Of a stretch of 64,000 bases of DNA, positions 43,218 to 51,656 are shown one piece after another. The position numbers and the translations under genes are program-made. The notes below the pieces were generated by a model. That model saw only the letters and a list, made by a program, of their open reading frames with translations, did not search any database and was not told where the DNA came from. Origin of the DNA: Pseudomonas bohemica (GTDB lineage Bacteria; Pseudomonadota; Gammaproteobacteria; Pseudomonadales; Pseudomonadaceae); contig NZ_NKHL01000110.1 of NCBI RefSeq assembly GCF_002934685.1, forward strand, positions 21,425-85,424, in the 5' to 3' direction. The stretch's first letter is position 1. Each line of letters opens with the position of its first letter.

Positions 43218-44892
43218 TGACAACCAAGTAACTGTGGGCGCTGCGATCACCGCCTTTCTCGAACAGTGCGAAGTAAAAGCGGCATTTGGCGTGATCTCGA
43301 TTCACAACATGCCAATCCTCGATGCCTTCGCGGTGCGTGGCAACATCCGCTTCGTGATGGCCCGCGGTGAAGCTGGCGCAACCAATATGGCTGACGCCTA
43401 TGCCCGCACCAGCGGCCGACTCGGGGTGTGCCTGACCTCTACCGGCACAGCCGCGGGTAACGCAGCGGGCGCGATGGTTGAAGCGTTGACCGCCGGCACC
43501 CCACTGCTGCACATCACCGGGCAGATCGAGACGCCTTACCTGGACCAGGAATTTGCCTACATCCATGAGGCACGGGACCAACTGACCATGCTCAAGGCCG
43601 TGTCCAAGGCCGCCTTCCGCGTGCGCAGCGTGGAAACCGCACTGAGCACCATGAAGCTGGCCGTGCAGACCGCGCTGACAGCGCCCACCGGGCCGGTCAG
43701 CGTCGAGATTCCGATCGACATCCAGTCGACTTTCATCACCATGCCCACTGACCTTGCGCCACTGCCGGTGCCGGTCGCCATACCTTCTCCCGAAGCGCTG
43801 GATCAACTGGCAGAATGCATGCTGCAAGCCAGGCGTCCGCTGCTGTGGCTCGGTGGTGGCGCACGTCACGCAGGCAAGGCGGTCAAGCGCTTGCTGGACA
43901 TGGGCGTTGGCGTGATCACCTCGACCCAGGGCCGTGGGGTGGTCAACGAAGACGACGAGCGCTGCCTGGGGGCTTTTTCGCAAAACCGTCTGGTTGAAAC
44001 CTTCATGCAAAGCTGTGACGCGCTACTGATTGCAGGCTCGCGCTTGCGCAGCAACGAGACCTTCAAGTACGCGCTGAAGCTGCCAGCCAAGACGCTGCGC
44101 ATCGACGCCAACCCAGCCATTGAGGGGCGCAGTTACTCCAGCGACATGTTCGTGTGCGGCGACTCGGCGTTGACGCTGGACGGTCTGGCCGATCGCCTTG
44201 AAGGTCGCCTGCAGGCCGATCCGCAATTTCTGGTCGAACTCAAAGAGGTGCGTGCAAAAGCCCGCGCTGCACTGGTCGCTGATCTGGGCCCTTACTCGGC
44301 GATGGTCGAACAGCTGCAGAGCCTGACCGGACGCAACTTCAGTTGGGTGCGAGATGTAACGTTGTCGAACAGTATCTGGGGCAACCGCCTGCTCAACCTG
44401 TACCACCCGCTGGCCGGCGTACACGCCTTGGGCGGCGGTATTGGTCAGGGTCTGGCAATGGGCATCGGTGCCGGTATCGCTGCCGCCGAATACGATGCAC
44501 ACCGCAAGGTATTTGCCCTGGCCGGCGATGGCGGTTTCATCCTCAACCTCGGGGAACTTGCAACGCTGGTGCAAGAAAAAGCCAACGTGGTGATTCTGCT
44601 GATGAACGACCAGCGCTACGGCGTGATCCGCAACATCCAGGATGCCATCTACGGCGCCCGCCACGCATACGTAGAGCTACACACACCTGACTACACCCAA
44701 CTGGCCGAATCGATGGGCATCCGCCACGCAGTGGTCAGCGACCTCAAGGATTTCGGCGGCATGCTGGAGAACGCCTTCAGCCAGCCAGGCCCTTTCCTGC
44801 TGGAAGTGGACATGCTGGCGGTTGGCAATTTTGCCACCCACTTCGCCGGTCCGCCAAACAGCGAAACCAAAGCCCAGAAAGCGACAGCCTGA
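43210..44892 (+). CDS. Thiamine-diphosphate-dependent enzyme (acetolactate synthase/benzoylformate decarboxylase fold)
   Basis: ATG 43210 lies in the end of the SDR gene and gives 560 residues; a longer frame from 43117 is rejected. The N-terminal domain carries the activating Glu in MARGEAGATNMADAYAR near 52. The C-terminal domain has the ThDP/Mg motif ALAGDGGFILNLGE, ending at LLMNDQRYG near 460. The central FAD-type domain is present in outline. Such enzymes decarboxylate 2-oxo acids, join or split C-C bonds. Position beside an aldehyde dehydrogenase makes 2-oxo-acid decarboxylation to an aldehyde plausible. The pathway substrate is unknown. Confidence 0.88.
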   Translation: MRNDNQVTVGAAITAFLEQCEVKAAFGVISIHNMPILDAFAVRGNIRFVMARGEAGATNMADAYARTSGRLGVCLTSTGTAAGNAAGAMVEALTAGTPLLHITGQIETPYLDQEFAYIHEARDQLTMLKAVSKAAFRVRSVETALSTMKLAVQTALTAPTGPVSVEIPIDIQSTFITMPTDLAPLPVPVAIPSPEALDQLAECMLQARRPLLWLGGGARHAGKAVKRLLDMGVGVITSTQGRGVVNEDDERCLGAFSQNRLVETFMQSCDALLIAGSRLRSNETFKYALKLPAKTLRIDANPAIEGRSYSSDMFVCGDSALTLDGLADRLEGRLQADPQFLVELKEVRAKARAALVADLGPYSAMVEQLQSLTGRNFSWVRDVTLSNSIWGNRLLNLYHPLAGVHALGGGIGQGLAMGIGAGIAAAEYDAHRKVFALAGDGGFILNLGELATLVQEKANVVILLMNDQRYGVIRNIQDAIYGARHAYVELHTPDYTQLAESMGIRHAVVSDLKDFGGMLENAFSQPGPFLLEVDMLAVGNFATHFAGPPNSETKAQKATA

Positions 44893-44902
44893 GGATCGCG
44901 TC

Positions 44903-45706
44903 ATGCTTCATATCACCATGATCGGCTGCGGCGCCATCGGCGTTGGCGTTCTGGAATTGCTGGAGAAAGACCCGCAGTTGTGCGTCGACAGCGTTATCGC
45001 TTCGGCAGGTTCCGAAGACCTGGTGCGTCAGCGTCTGGCCAGCTTCAAACAGCCGCCGCAGGTGCTGACCGAATTGCCAGCCGATGCGCATCCGGACTTG
45101 CTGGTGGAATGCGCAGGCCACCGGGCCATCGAACAGCATGTGCTACCCGCCCTGGAGCGCGGAATCGCCTGCCTGATCGTTTCGGTAGGCGCGCTTTCGC
45201 AGGTCGGCCTGGTGGAGCGTCTGGAGGCTGCCGCCCAACGTGGCAACACCCGCATCGAGCTGTTGCCTGGTGCCATTGGTGGCATCGACGCGTTGTCCGC
45301 CGCGAAAGTCGGCGGGCTGGACTCAGTGGCCTATACCGGTCGCAAGCCGGCCAAGGCGTGGAAAAACACGCCAGGAGCGCTTGTCTGCGACCTGGACACC
45401 ATTAGCGAAGCCACTGTGATTTTTCAGGGCAGCGCCCGCGAAGCCGCGCGCCTTTACCCGAAGAACGCCAACGTCGCCGCGACCCTGTCACTGGCGGGGC
45501 TGGGCCTTGACCGCACGCACGTGACGCTGATTGCCGATCCGCTGAGTGAGGAGAATGTCCATCAATTCGAAGCGCGCGGCGCATTCGGCGGCTTCGAACT
45601 GACCCTGCGCGGCAAACCGCTGCTGGCCAATCCAAAGACCTCCGCTTTGACCGTTTACAGCGTGGTGCGCGCCCTCGGCAACCACGCCCATGCGATTTCC
45701 ATCTAG
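44903..45706 (+). CDS. L-aspartate-dehydrogenase-like protein (NadX/DUF108 family)
   Basis: ATG 44903 (MLHITMIGCGAIGVGVLE) follows GAGG. The 267-residue protein has a Rossmann domain and the family segments LVECAGHRAIEQHVLPALE near 67, LIVSVGALSQ and IELLPGAIGGIDALSAA near 120. The C-terminal ANVAATLSLAGLGLDRT is also typical. Characterised members interconvert aspartate and oxaloacetate plus ammonia through iminoaspartate. In this operon, with a RidA protein, it may work on an imine or amino-acid intermediate rather than supply NAD synthesis. That reassignment is inference. Confidence 0.85.
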   Translation: MLHITMIGCGAIGVGVLELLEKDPQLCVDSVIASAGSEDLVRQRLASFKQPPQVLTELPADAHPDLLVECAGHRAIEQHVLPALERGIACLIVSVGALSQVGLVERLEAAAQRGNTRIELLPGAIGGIDALSAAKVGGLDSVAYTGRKPAKAWKNTPGALVCDLDTISEATVIFQGSAREAARLYPKNANVAATLSLAGLGLDRTHVTLIADPLSEENVHQFEARGAFGGFELTLRGKPLLANPKTSALTVYSVVRALGNHAHAISI

Positions 45707-45730
45707 GGCTACTGTTTCAGGAGAAGTCCG

Positions 45731-47227
45731 ATGACCACCGAACAAACTTTACCCATCTGCATCGCCGGCCAATGGCGTCTGGGCCGTGGCGAGCGCTACG
45801 CCAGCTATTACCCCGCCACAGGTGAAGCCGTGGCCTGGCTCAACGCCGCCAGCCTGGAGGACGTGGAGGAAACCGTGCTGGGCGCTCATCAGGCCTTCCT
45901 GCACAGCGGTTGGGCGCAACGCAAGCCGCACGAGCGTGCTGGCGTGCTGTACCGCATCGCTCAGTTGATTCGTGAGCAGAGCGAGGAGCTGGCGCAATTG
46001 CAACGCCAGGACAACGGCAAGCCGATAGGCGAAACCCGCAACCTGGTGGCCAGCGCGGCCGGCACCTTCCAATTCTTCGCGGCTGCTTGCGAAACGCTGG
46101 AGGAGACCATCACCCCGTCGCGGGGTGATTTCGTCACCATGAGCGTCTACGAACCCATGGGGGTGGTAGCCGCCATTACCCCATGGAACTCACCGATTGC
46201 CAGCGAAGCGCAAAAAGTTGCCCCTGCTCTGGCAGCCGGTAACGCAGTGGTGATCAAGCCTGCGGAGATCACTCCGTTACTGGCCCTGCAACTGGCGCGA
46301 ATCTGTGAAGAAGCGGGCCTGCCCAAAGGCATGATCAGCGTATTGCCAGGCAAGGGCTCCGTACTCGGCGATGCCCTGACCCAGCATCCGCTGGTCAAGC
46401 GCGTGTCGTTCACCGGTGGCACGCGTACCGGCAAACACATTGCTCATATCGCTGCCGACAAGATGATGCCTGTGTCGCTGGAACTCGGCGGCAAGTCACC
46501 GACCATCGTGCTCGATGACGCCGATCTGGATCACGCCGTGGCTGGCGTGCTGTACGGCATCTTCAGCTCCTCGGGCGAAGCCTGCATCGCGGGTTCGCGG
46601 CTGTTCGTCGCTCGCTCGCTGTATGAACCGTTCATGCAGCGACTGTGCGCGGCAGCCGCCACCATCAGAGTCGGCAATCCGGAGGATGAAACGACGCAAA
46701 TGGGCCCGCTTATCAGCGCCGCACACCGCGAGTCGGTAGAGCGCTATGTCGCGCTCGGCCTGTCAGAAGGCGGACGTCTGCGCTTGGGCGGCGAGCGTCT
46801 GCGCGGTGGCGATTACGACAAGGGCTTCTTTTTTCCACCGACCGTCTTCGAAGGTCTGAGCAACGACCGGCAGGTGTGTCAGGAGGAGATCTTCGGGCCG
46901 GTGTTGGTGGCCATGCCTTTCGATGACGAAACCGATCTGGTGAAACAGGCCAACGACAGCATCTACGCGCTCGCCGCAGGTATCTGGAGCCGCGACTACA
47001 AGCGCGCCTGGACCCTGGGCCGCAAGATTCAGGCCGGCACCGTCTGGATCAACACCTACAAGCAGTTCTCGATCTCCACGCCATTTGGCGGCTGGCGCGA
47101 CAGCGGTCTGGGCCGAGAGAAAGGCCGCCTGGGGATCCTGCAGTACATGGAACAGAAAAGCCTCTACTGGGGCATGAACGAACAGCCGTTGGCCTGGGCC
47201 AGCGAGCACCGCGAGGTAGCGCCATGA
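45731..47227 (+). CDS. NAD(P)-dependent aldehyde dehydrogenase
   Basis: The 498-residue ALDH starts after CAGGAGAAG. It shows ITPWNSPI near 150, FTGGTRTGKH near 228, the general base in LELGGKSPT near 252 and the nucleophile Cys in SSGEACIAGSR near 286. It oxidises an aldehyde, perhaps the product of the ThDP enzyme two genes upstream. The stop overlaps the VOC gene by 4 bases. It is only a distant relative of the ALDH at 5262. Confidence 0.93.
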   Translation: MTTEQTLPICIAGQWRLGRGERYASYYPATGEAVAWLNAASLEDVEETVLGAHQAFLHSGWAQRKPHERAGVLYRIAQLIREQSEELAQLQRQDNGKPIGETRNLVASAAGTFQFFAAACETLEETITPSRGDFVTMSVYEPMGVVAAITPWNSPIASEAQKVAPALAAGNAVVIKPAEITPLLALQLARICEEAGLPKGMISVLPGKGSVLGDALTQHPLVKRVSFTGGTRTGKHIAHIAADKMMPVSLELGGKSPTIVLDDADLDHAVAGVLYGIFSSSGEACIAGSRLFVARSLYEPFMQRLCAAAATIRVGNPEDETTQMGPLISAAHRESVERYVALGLSEGGRLRLGGERLRGGDYDKGFFFPPTVFEGLSNDRQVCQEEIFGPVLVAMPFDDETDLVKQANDSIYALAAGIWSRDYKRAWTLGRKIQAGTVWINTYKQFSISTPFGGWRDSGLGREKGRLGILQYMEQKSLYWGMNEQPLAWASEHREVAP

Positions 47228-48189
47228 GCGTATTGGGTATTGATGAAGTCACCTACGGCGTCGAAGACCTCGACACCTGCGTGCGCTTCTTCGCCGACTG
47301 GGGCCTGAACAAGGTCAGCGAAGCGAGCGATGAAGTGGTTTTCGAAACGTTGAACGGTTGCCGCGTGGTGCTTGCCGCCCACGACAAGCCAGGTCTGCCA
47401 GTGGCGATCGAGGGCGGTTCGACCATCCGCGAAGTGGTCTGGGGCGTGGAAAGCGAAGCTGATCTGGCGCTTTACAGTCAACGCATCGCCAACGATCCAG
47501 GCTTCGTCGAAGGTAACGGCCGTATCGGCTGCACCGACCCCAACGGGCTGGCGATCCGTCTGCAAGTGACGCGCAAGCGCTCTGTGGACATCGAGTGCAG
47601 CGGCCACAATACCTGGCAGGTCAAGGGACGTATCAACAAGCCTGCCCCGGTATACGAACACGCCACGCCGATCGAAGTCGGCCACGTCGTGTTTTTTGTC
47701 ACTGACGTCAACGCCTGTGAAGCCTTCTACCACGAACGCTTCGGTTTTCAAGCGTCGGACCGCTACCCTGATCGTGGTGCCTTTTTGCGCACTGCCGAGG
47801 AAGGCGGTCATCACGACCTGTTCATGCTGCAACTGCCCTCCCCGCGCGCCGGCCTCAATCACGTGGCGTTCACGGTCCGTGACGTGCATGAAGTATTCGG
47901 CGGTGGCATGCACGTATCGCGCCGCGGCTGGGCCACGGAAATCGGCCCGGGACGTCATCCGGTGTCGTCCGCCTTCTTCTGGTATTTCAAGAATCCTGCC
48001 GGCGCGCTGGTCGAGTATTACGCCGATGAAGACCAACTGACTGCCGAGTGGCAGCCACGGGTATTCGAGCCCGGCCCGACCGTGTTCGCCGAGTGGGCAA
48101 TTGCCGGTGGTATCGACGGCAATACCCGTCGTCAGCACAACGTCGAAGCCCCCCAGGGCAAATTCCTTACGGACAAACCCAAGCCATGA
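47224..48189 (+). CDS. Two-domain VOC (glyoxalase/extradiol dioxygenase fold) protein
   Basis: The 321-residue protein has an N-terminal VOC module (TYGVEDLDTCVRFFADWGL) and a C-terminal one from ~155 (IEVGHVVFFVTDVNACEAFY). The C-terminal module keeps likely metal ligands: His in VGHVVF, His in GLNHVAFTV near 215 and Glu in GALVEYYAD near 260. Size and two-module layout fit type I extradiol ring-cleavage dioxygenases. That role would match the neighbouring Rieske oxygenase, but lyases and isomerases share the fold. It overlaps the ALDH before it and the small gene after it by 4 bases each. Confidence 0.85.
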   Translation: MSVLGIDEVTYGVEDLDTCVRFFADWGLNKVSEASDEVVFETLNGCRVVLAAHDKPGLPVAIEGGSTIREVVWGVESEADLALYSQRIANDPGFVEGNGRIGCTDPNGLAIRLQVTRKRSVDIECSGHNTWQVKGRINKPAPVYEHATPIEVGHVVFFVTDVNACEAFYHERFGFQASDRYPDRGAFLRTAEEGGHHDLFMLQLPSPRAGLNHVAFTVRDVHEVFGGGMHVSRRGWATEIGPGRHPVSSAFFWYFKNPAGALVEYYADEDQLTAEWQPRVFEPGPTVFAEWAIAGGIDGNTRRQHNVEAPQGKFLTDKPKP

Positions 48190-48503
48190 CCGACACGATG
48201 CTGTTGACGGTGCTGCTCAAGCACGATCAGTCAAAGAACCTCGGCGACATTCAGAGCCACATGAAACAGGTCGACTGGTGGGAACGCTTTCCCGTAGACG
48301 GCGTGGACGTGGTGTCCTGGACCGTGGCGATGGGCCTTGGACAGATCGTCACGTTGCGTCTGCCGCCAGCATTGCTGCCCAAGCTCAATGTCGAGCTGGA
48401 ACGCTCTGCATGGGGTGTCTTTCGCACCGAATGCTACCCCACCTATGACTTTGTCCCGGTACGCGAAATGATCCGCGAACGGGTTCGTAACGGAGGCCAA
48501 TGA
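48186..48503 (+). CDS. Small conserved-looking protein, possible dimeric alpha-beta barrel
   Basis: ATG 48186 overlaps the VOC stop and gives 105 residues, starting MTDTMLLTVLLKHDQSKNLG. I do not recognise a specific family. The beta-alpha-beta pattern, the WWERFPVDGVDVVSWTVAM segment and the late ECYPTYDFVPVREM resemble small ferredoxin-like-fold proteins such as muconolactone-isomerase or EthD types. Tight coupling on both sides shows it is a real gene of the operon. It could be an isomerase or an accessory protein of the oxygenase. Confidence 0.65.
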   Translation: MTDTMLLTVLLKHDQSKNLGDIQSHMKQVDWWERFPVDGVDVVSWTVAMGLGQIVTLRLPPALLPKLNVELERSAWGVFRTECYPTYDFVPVREMIRERVRNGGQ

Positions 48504-48504
48504 G

Positions 48505-48726
48505 ATGAGTGAACCCTACAACGAAACCCACCAGACCCGCGCGCGCCCGAACACCCCATTCGAAGACTTGCTGGGCGACTCCATCGAACGGGCGTTCGGC
48601 GCTGGCAAGCACGACCTGCCCAGCCTCCTCGAGCACCTGAACATGGCGGGGCCACCTTGCCCGCTCAACAGCGGCGAATGGACCCCGGAAACTTATAGCA
48701 CCCTGATGGCCAAGCTCGGCGCGTGA
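48505..48726 (+). CDS. Small recombinase-like helix-turn-helix domain protein
   Basis: The 73-residue protein follows GGAGG and starts one base after the previous stop. The segments NTPFEDLLGDSIERAFGAG, DLPSLLEHLN and WTPETYSTLMAKLGA resemble the small 'recombinase-like HTH' proteins found beside Rieske oxygenase genes. These look like the C-terminal helical part of serine recombinases without a catalytic domain. It has no DNA-cutting residues. It may be an assembly factor or small regulator of the oxygenase. Function unknown. Confidence 0.6.
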   Translation: MSEPYNETHQTRARPNTPFEDLLGDSIERAFGAGKHDLPSLLEHLNMAGPPCPLNSGEWTPETYSTLMAKLGA

Positions 48727-48743
48727 GCCTCGGAGGATAAGAA

Positions 48744-49778
48744 ATGAACATGCAACTGACCGTAGATCCTGTTGAAAATATTCTCGTCAAAGGCCTGAAG
48801 GACCTCTGGTTCCCGCTGCTGCCTTCAGCGCTACTGGGTGACAAACCCGTCTCGATTCGTCGTTTGGGCTACAAGATCGCGTTATGGCGCGACAACGATG
48901 GCACCGTTCACGCTCTGGAAGACCACTGCCCGCACCGCGGTGCGCCGCTTTCCCAGGGGCCGGTGCTGGGCGACCGCCTGCAGTGTCCGTACCACGGTGT
49001 CGAAGTTCGCCATGACGGGACCGTCACCAAGGTGCCCGGCAGCCCGGGTTGCAAGTTGGAAGGCAGCCGCCCCACCCGCATGTTTCACGTGCGTGAAGCG
49101 GCGGGCGCGATCTTTGTCTTCAACGCTACGGATCCGCACCTGCCTGAGCCTCCTGAACTGGTCCTCCCGGAGCAGCTGACCTCGCCCGAGTGGAGCAGCT
49201 TCCTTTGCTACACCGAATGGAAAGGCGACTACCGCTACGTCATCGACAACGTCATGGACCCAATGCACGGCACCTACCTGCACAAGATGTCGCACTCCAT
49301 GAGCGAAGGCGAAGCAACCGCCAGGTTCGTGACCCGTGACACCGAACAAGGATTCATCTTCGAGAAAGAAGGTCAGCGAGGCGTCAACTTCGACTGGACA
49401 GAATTCGTCGATAACGGCTGTCACTGGCTGCGCCTTGAAATCCCTTATCCGAAGACCGGCGGCCCGGGCGGCAACTTCACCATCATTGGCAGCTATACCC
49501 CAGGCAACACCCAGATGTGCGGCGTCTTTCACTGGCGCGCACGTCCACTCACAGGCTGGCAGCGCGACACGTGGCGGTTCCTTTACAAGAATCGCCTCGA
49601 GGCACGGCACTGGGCAGTTCTGGAACAGGATCGTGTGCTGCTGGAGTTCATGGAATTCGACGCCAACCAGCGTGAAAACCTTTATCAGCACGACCTCGGC
49701 GTCGTCCGCATCCGCCGCTACCTGAAAAGCAAGGCCAAGGAGCAGATGGCGCTGATCGAGACGAAGGCTGTCTCATGA
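48744..49778 (+). CDS. Rieske non-heme iron oxygenase, alpha subunit
   Basis: The 344-residue enzyme has a Rieske domain with CPHRGAPLSQG near residue 55 and CPYHGVEVRHDG near 75 (two Cys, two His binding a 2Fe-2S cluster). The C-terminal domain has the mononuclear iron site DNVMDPMHGTYLHKMSH near 167 with two His. Length and sequence style match the VanA/PobA-type demethylase group of single-component alpha oligomers; no beta subunit is present. It uses O2 and electrons from the VanB-like reductase at 50258. It preserves the bridging Asp (VMDPMH). Confidence 0.9.
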   Translation: MNMQLTVDPVENILVKGLKDLWFPLLPSALLGDKPVSIRRLGYKIALWRDNDGTVHALEDHCPHRGAPLSQGPVLGDRLQCPYHGVEVRHDGTVTKVPGSPGCKLEGSRPTRMFHVREAAGAIFVFNATDPHLPEPPELVLPEQLTSPEWSSFLCYTEWKGDYRYVIDNVMDPMHGTYLHKMSHSMSEGEATARFVTRDTEQGFIFEKEGQRGVNFDWTEFVDNGCHWLRLEIPYPKTGGPGGNFTIIGSYTPGNTQMCGVFHWRARPLTGWQRDTWRFLYKNRLEARHWAVLEQDRVLLEFMEFDANQRENLYQHDLGVVRIRRYLKSKAKEQMALIETKAVS

Positions 49779-50254
49779 GCACCGTATGCACCGCCAACAC
49801 CGCAGTGCAGCGCGTCAGGGCCCCAAGCCTTGGCGAGCTCGCCACCGCCACATGGTCCAACGCCCTGCTGATTGGCAACGAGGTGGTGATGTCCGGCATG
49901 ACCGGCCATCCCGCTACGCGCCAGGCCGCTGAAGTCGGCACGCCTCTGGGCGCCTATCAGCAGACGCTGGTCGTCCTGAACAAGGCTCGGGCTCTGGTCG
50001 AAGCCGCCGGGGGGCATATCGGTAACCTGTATCGGCTGACGGTGTACGTCACCGACATTGCCGACAAGGACGAAGTAGGCCGCGCGCGCCGCGATTTTTT
50101 CGAAGGCTTCTCCGCCTACCCGACCTCGACGCTGGTGCAGGTCAGCGGCCTGGTGTTCCCCGAACTGGTGGTGGAAATCGAAGCCAGTGCGCGGCTGGAC
50201 ATCGATCTGCGCGCAGCAGTGGCGCCTGTTACAACGTCTTTGGAGAAGGGCTGA
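49775..50254 (+). CDS. RidA-family (Rid/YjgF) protein
   Basis: The 159-residue protein overlaps the oxygenase by 4 bases. The Rid segments are LGELATATWSNALLIGNEVVMSG near 22, LVVLNKARALVEAAGG near 66, LYRLTVYVTDI and TSTLVQVSGLVFPELVVEIEA near 115, where the usual Arg of RidA (R105 in the archetype) is not clearly present. Rid proteins hydrolyse reactive enamines and imines to ketones plus ammonia. In this cluster it probably acts on an imine formed by the oxygenase or the aspartate-dehydrogenase-like enzyme. Confidence 0.83.
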   Translation: MSTVCTANTAVQRVRAPSLGELATATWSNALLIGNEVVMSGMTGHPATRQAAEVGTPLGAYQQTLVVLNKARALVEAAGGHIGNLYRLTVYVTDIADKDEVGRARRDFFEGFSAYPTSTLVQVSGLVFPELVVEIEASARLDIDLRAAVAPVTTSLEKG

Positions 50255-50257
50255 ATC

Positions 50258-51217
50258 ATGTCCAATGCGTCTACCATTACCGCGCTGGTCCATACCCTGC
50301 GCCATGAAGCCGAAGGCATCATGAGCGTCGAACTGCGCCCCTACGGTGACACCGTATTCGCGCCGTTCGACGCAGGCTCACATATTGATCTGCACCTGCC
50401 GAACGGCTTGGTGCGCAGTTACTCATTGCTTAACTCACCGACCGATGAGGGCCGTTATGTCGTCGGCATTCTGCGGGACCGCAACAGCCGCGGGGGCTCG
50501 CACTGGGTGCACGACCAGCTGCGCGTCGGCACTACCCTGCAGATTTCGCGGCCCCGCAATAACTTTTCCCTCGATATCCAGGCTTCACATAGCGTGCTGG
50601 TTGCAGGTGGCATCGGCATCACGCCGATCTACTGCATGTTTCGCCAGTTACTGGCACTGGGCAAGTCCGCGGAGCTGATCTACTGCGCCCGTTCGCGTCG
50701 CGAAGCCGCCCTCGTGGAGGAACTCGGTGGCCTGGACGCCAAGGTGATCCTGCACTTCAACGATGAGAAGGAAGCGGCTCCGGACCTGCACCATTATCTG
50801 GCGGGACAACCGGCCGATACGCATTTCTATTGCTGTGGCCCAACGCCGATGCTGGATGCTTTTGAAAGCACTTGCGAAAGCCTCGGCTACCCACACGCGC
50901 ATATCGAACGCTTTGCGGCCGCCGAAATGCCGCCTGCCGAGGATGCTCTCAACAGCTACAGCGTCGAGTTGAAGAGATCCGGCAAGATGCTGTCGGTCGA
51001 GCCAGGGCTTAATTTGCTCGATGTACTGCTCGAAGCGGGTTGCGACATTGACTACAGCTGCCGCGAAGGCGTGTGTGGTTCTTGCGAGACTCGGGTCATT
51101 GAGGGCGATGTGGATCACCGCGACGGCGTTTTGAGTAAAGCGGAGCGCGCTGCCAATCAGTCCATGATGGTGTGCGTATCCGGTTGCAAGAGTCGGCGTT
51201 TGGTACTTGATATTTAA
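50258..51217 (+). CDS. Oxygenase reductase, PDR/VanB family (FMN, NAD, 2Fe-2S)
   Basis: The 319-residue protein has an FMN domain (LPNGLVRSYSLLNSP near 48), an NAD domain (VLVAGGIGITPIYCMFRQLL near 112, CCGPTPMLDAF near 195) and a C-terminal plant-type ferredoxin with CREGVCGSCETRV near 272 and a fourth Cys in MMVCVSGC. This order is that of VanB and CntB. It passes electrons from NADH to the Rieske oxygenase two genes upstream. It closes the operon; a strong terminator starts 19 bases after its stop. Confidence 0.92.
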   Translation: MSNASTITALVHTLRHEAEGIMSVELRPYGDTVFAPFDAGSHIDLHLPNGLVRSYSLLNSPTDEGRYVVGILRDRNSRGGSHWVHDQLRVGTTLQISRPRNNFSLDIQASHSVLVAGGIGITPIYCMFRQLLALGKSAELIYCARSRREAALVEELGGLDAKVILHFNDEKEAAPDLHHYLAGQPADTHFYCCGPTPMLDAFESTCESLGYPHAHIERFAAAEMPPAEDALNSYSVELKRSGKMLSVEPGLNLLDVLLEAGCDIDYSCREGVCGSCETRVIEGDVDHRDGVLSKAERAANQSMMVCVSGCKSRRLVLDI

Positions 51218-51238
51218 CTGTGCTCCTTAAAACTTCGG

Positions 51239-51263
51239 CCGACATTTCTGTCGGTCTTTTTTT
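51239..51263 (+). terminator. Rho-independent terminator of the Rieske cluster
   Basis: CCGACA (51239-51244), loop TTTC, TGTCGG (51249-51254) and then TCTTTTTTT make a textbook intrinsic terminator just after the reductase. It fixes the right end of the 14.5-kb operon. Confidence 0.85.
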
Positions 51264-51656
51264 GCGCGTCGGATAAGTAAGGCACTCCACGTTTAATTTT
51301 TATTCACGGTCATCGCCGCACTAAAAACTGCCCCAATAAGTTTCTATTCGCACCACCTTTGCCCGCTATTAGGGTGGATGAGTAACTCATGGACACCGTG
51401 GTTTCACTGGTGGTACGAAGCATGTTGTTTCACAGGTAATTAATTGATATTCAAGGGATTTAAATATATTTAAAGTTTTCGGCGGCTTGGCATAGTTTCT
51501 GCTCTCTATCTAATAGGCTCACAGGCAAGACGGTGTGCCACCCTTGAAACAAAAAAACATCAACGTGTGCAACTTCAGGAACACTTGTCCGTAGAGATAA
51601 GCGGCCTCCTGTTGCCAGCCAAAACAGTTGCCGAATAACGTGCGGGTGAAGTCGCA
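51264..51656. promoter_or_regulatory. Porin upstream region with palindrome and possible sigma-54 promoter
   Basis: No gene is supported in this ~390-base AT-rich gap. TTTAAATATATTTAAA (51459-51474) is a perfect 16-base palindrome. TTGGCATAGTTTCTGCT (51487-51503) has sigma-54 GG/GC spacing with three mismatches to the consensus. Both lie 150-200 bases before the porin start. Confidence 0.35.
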
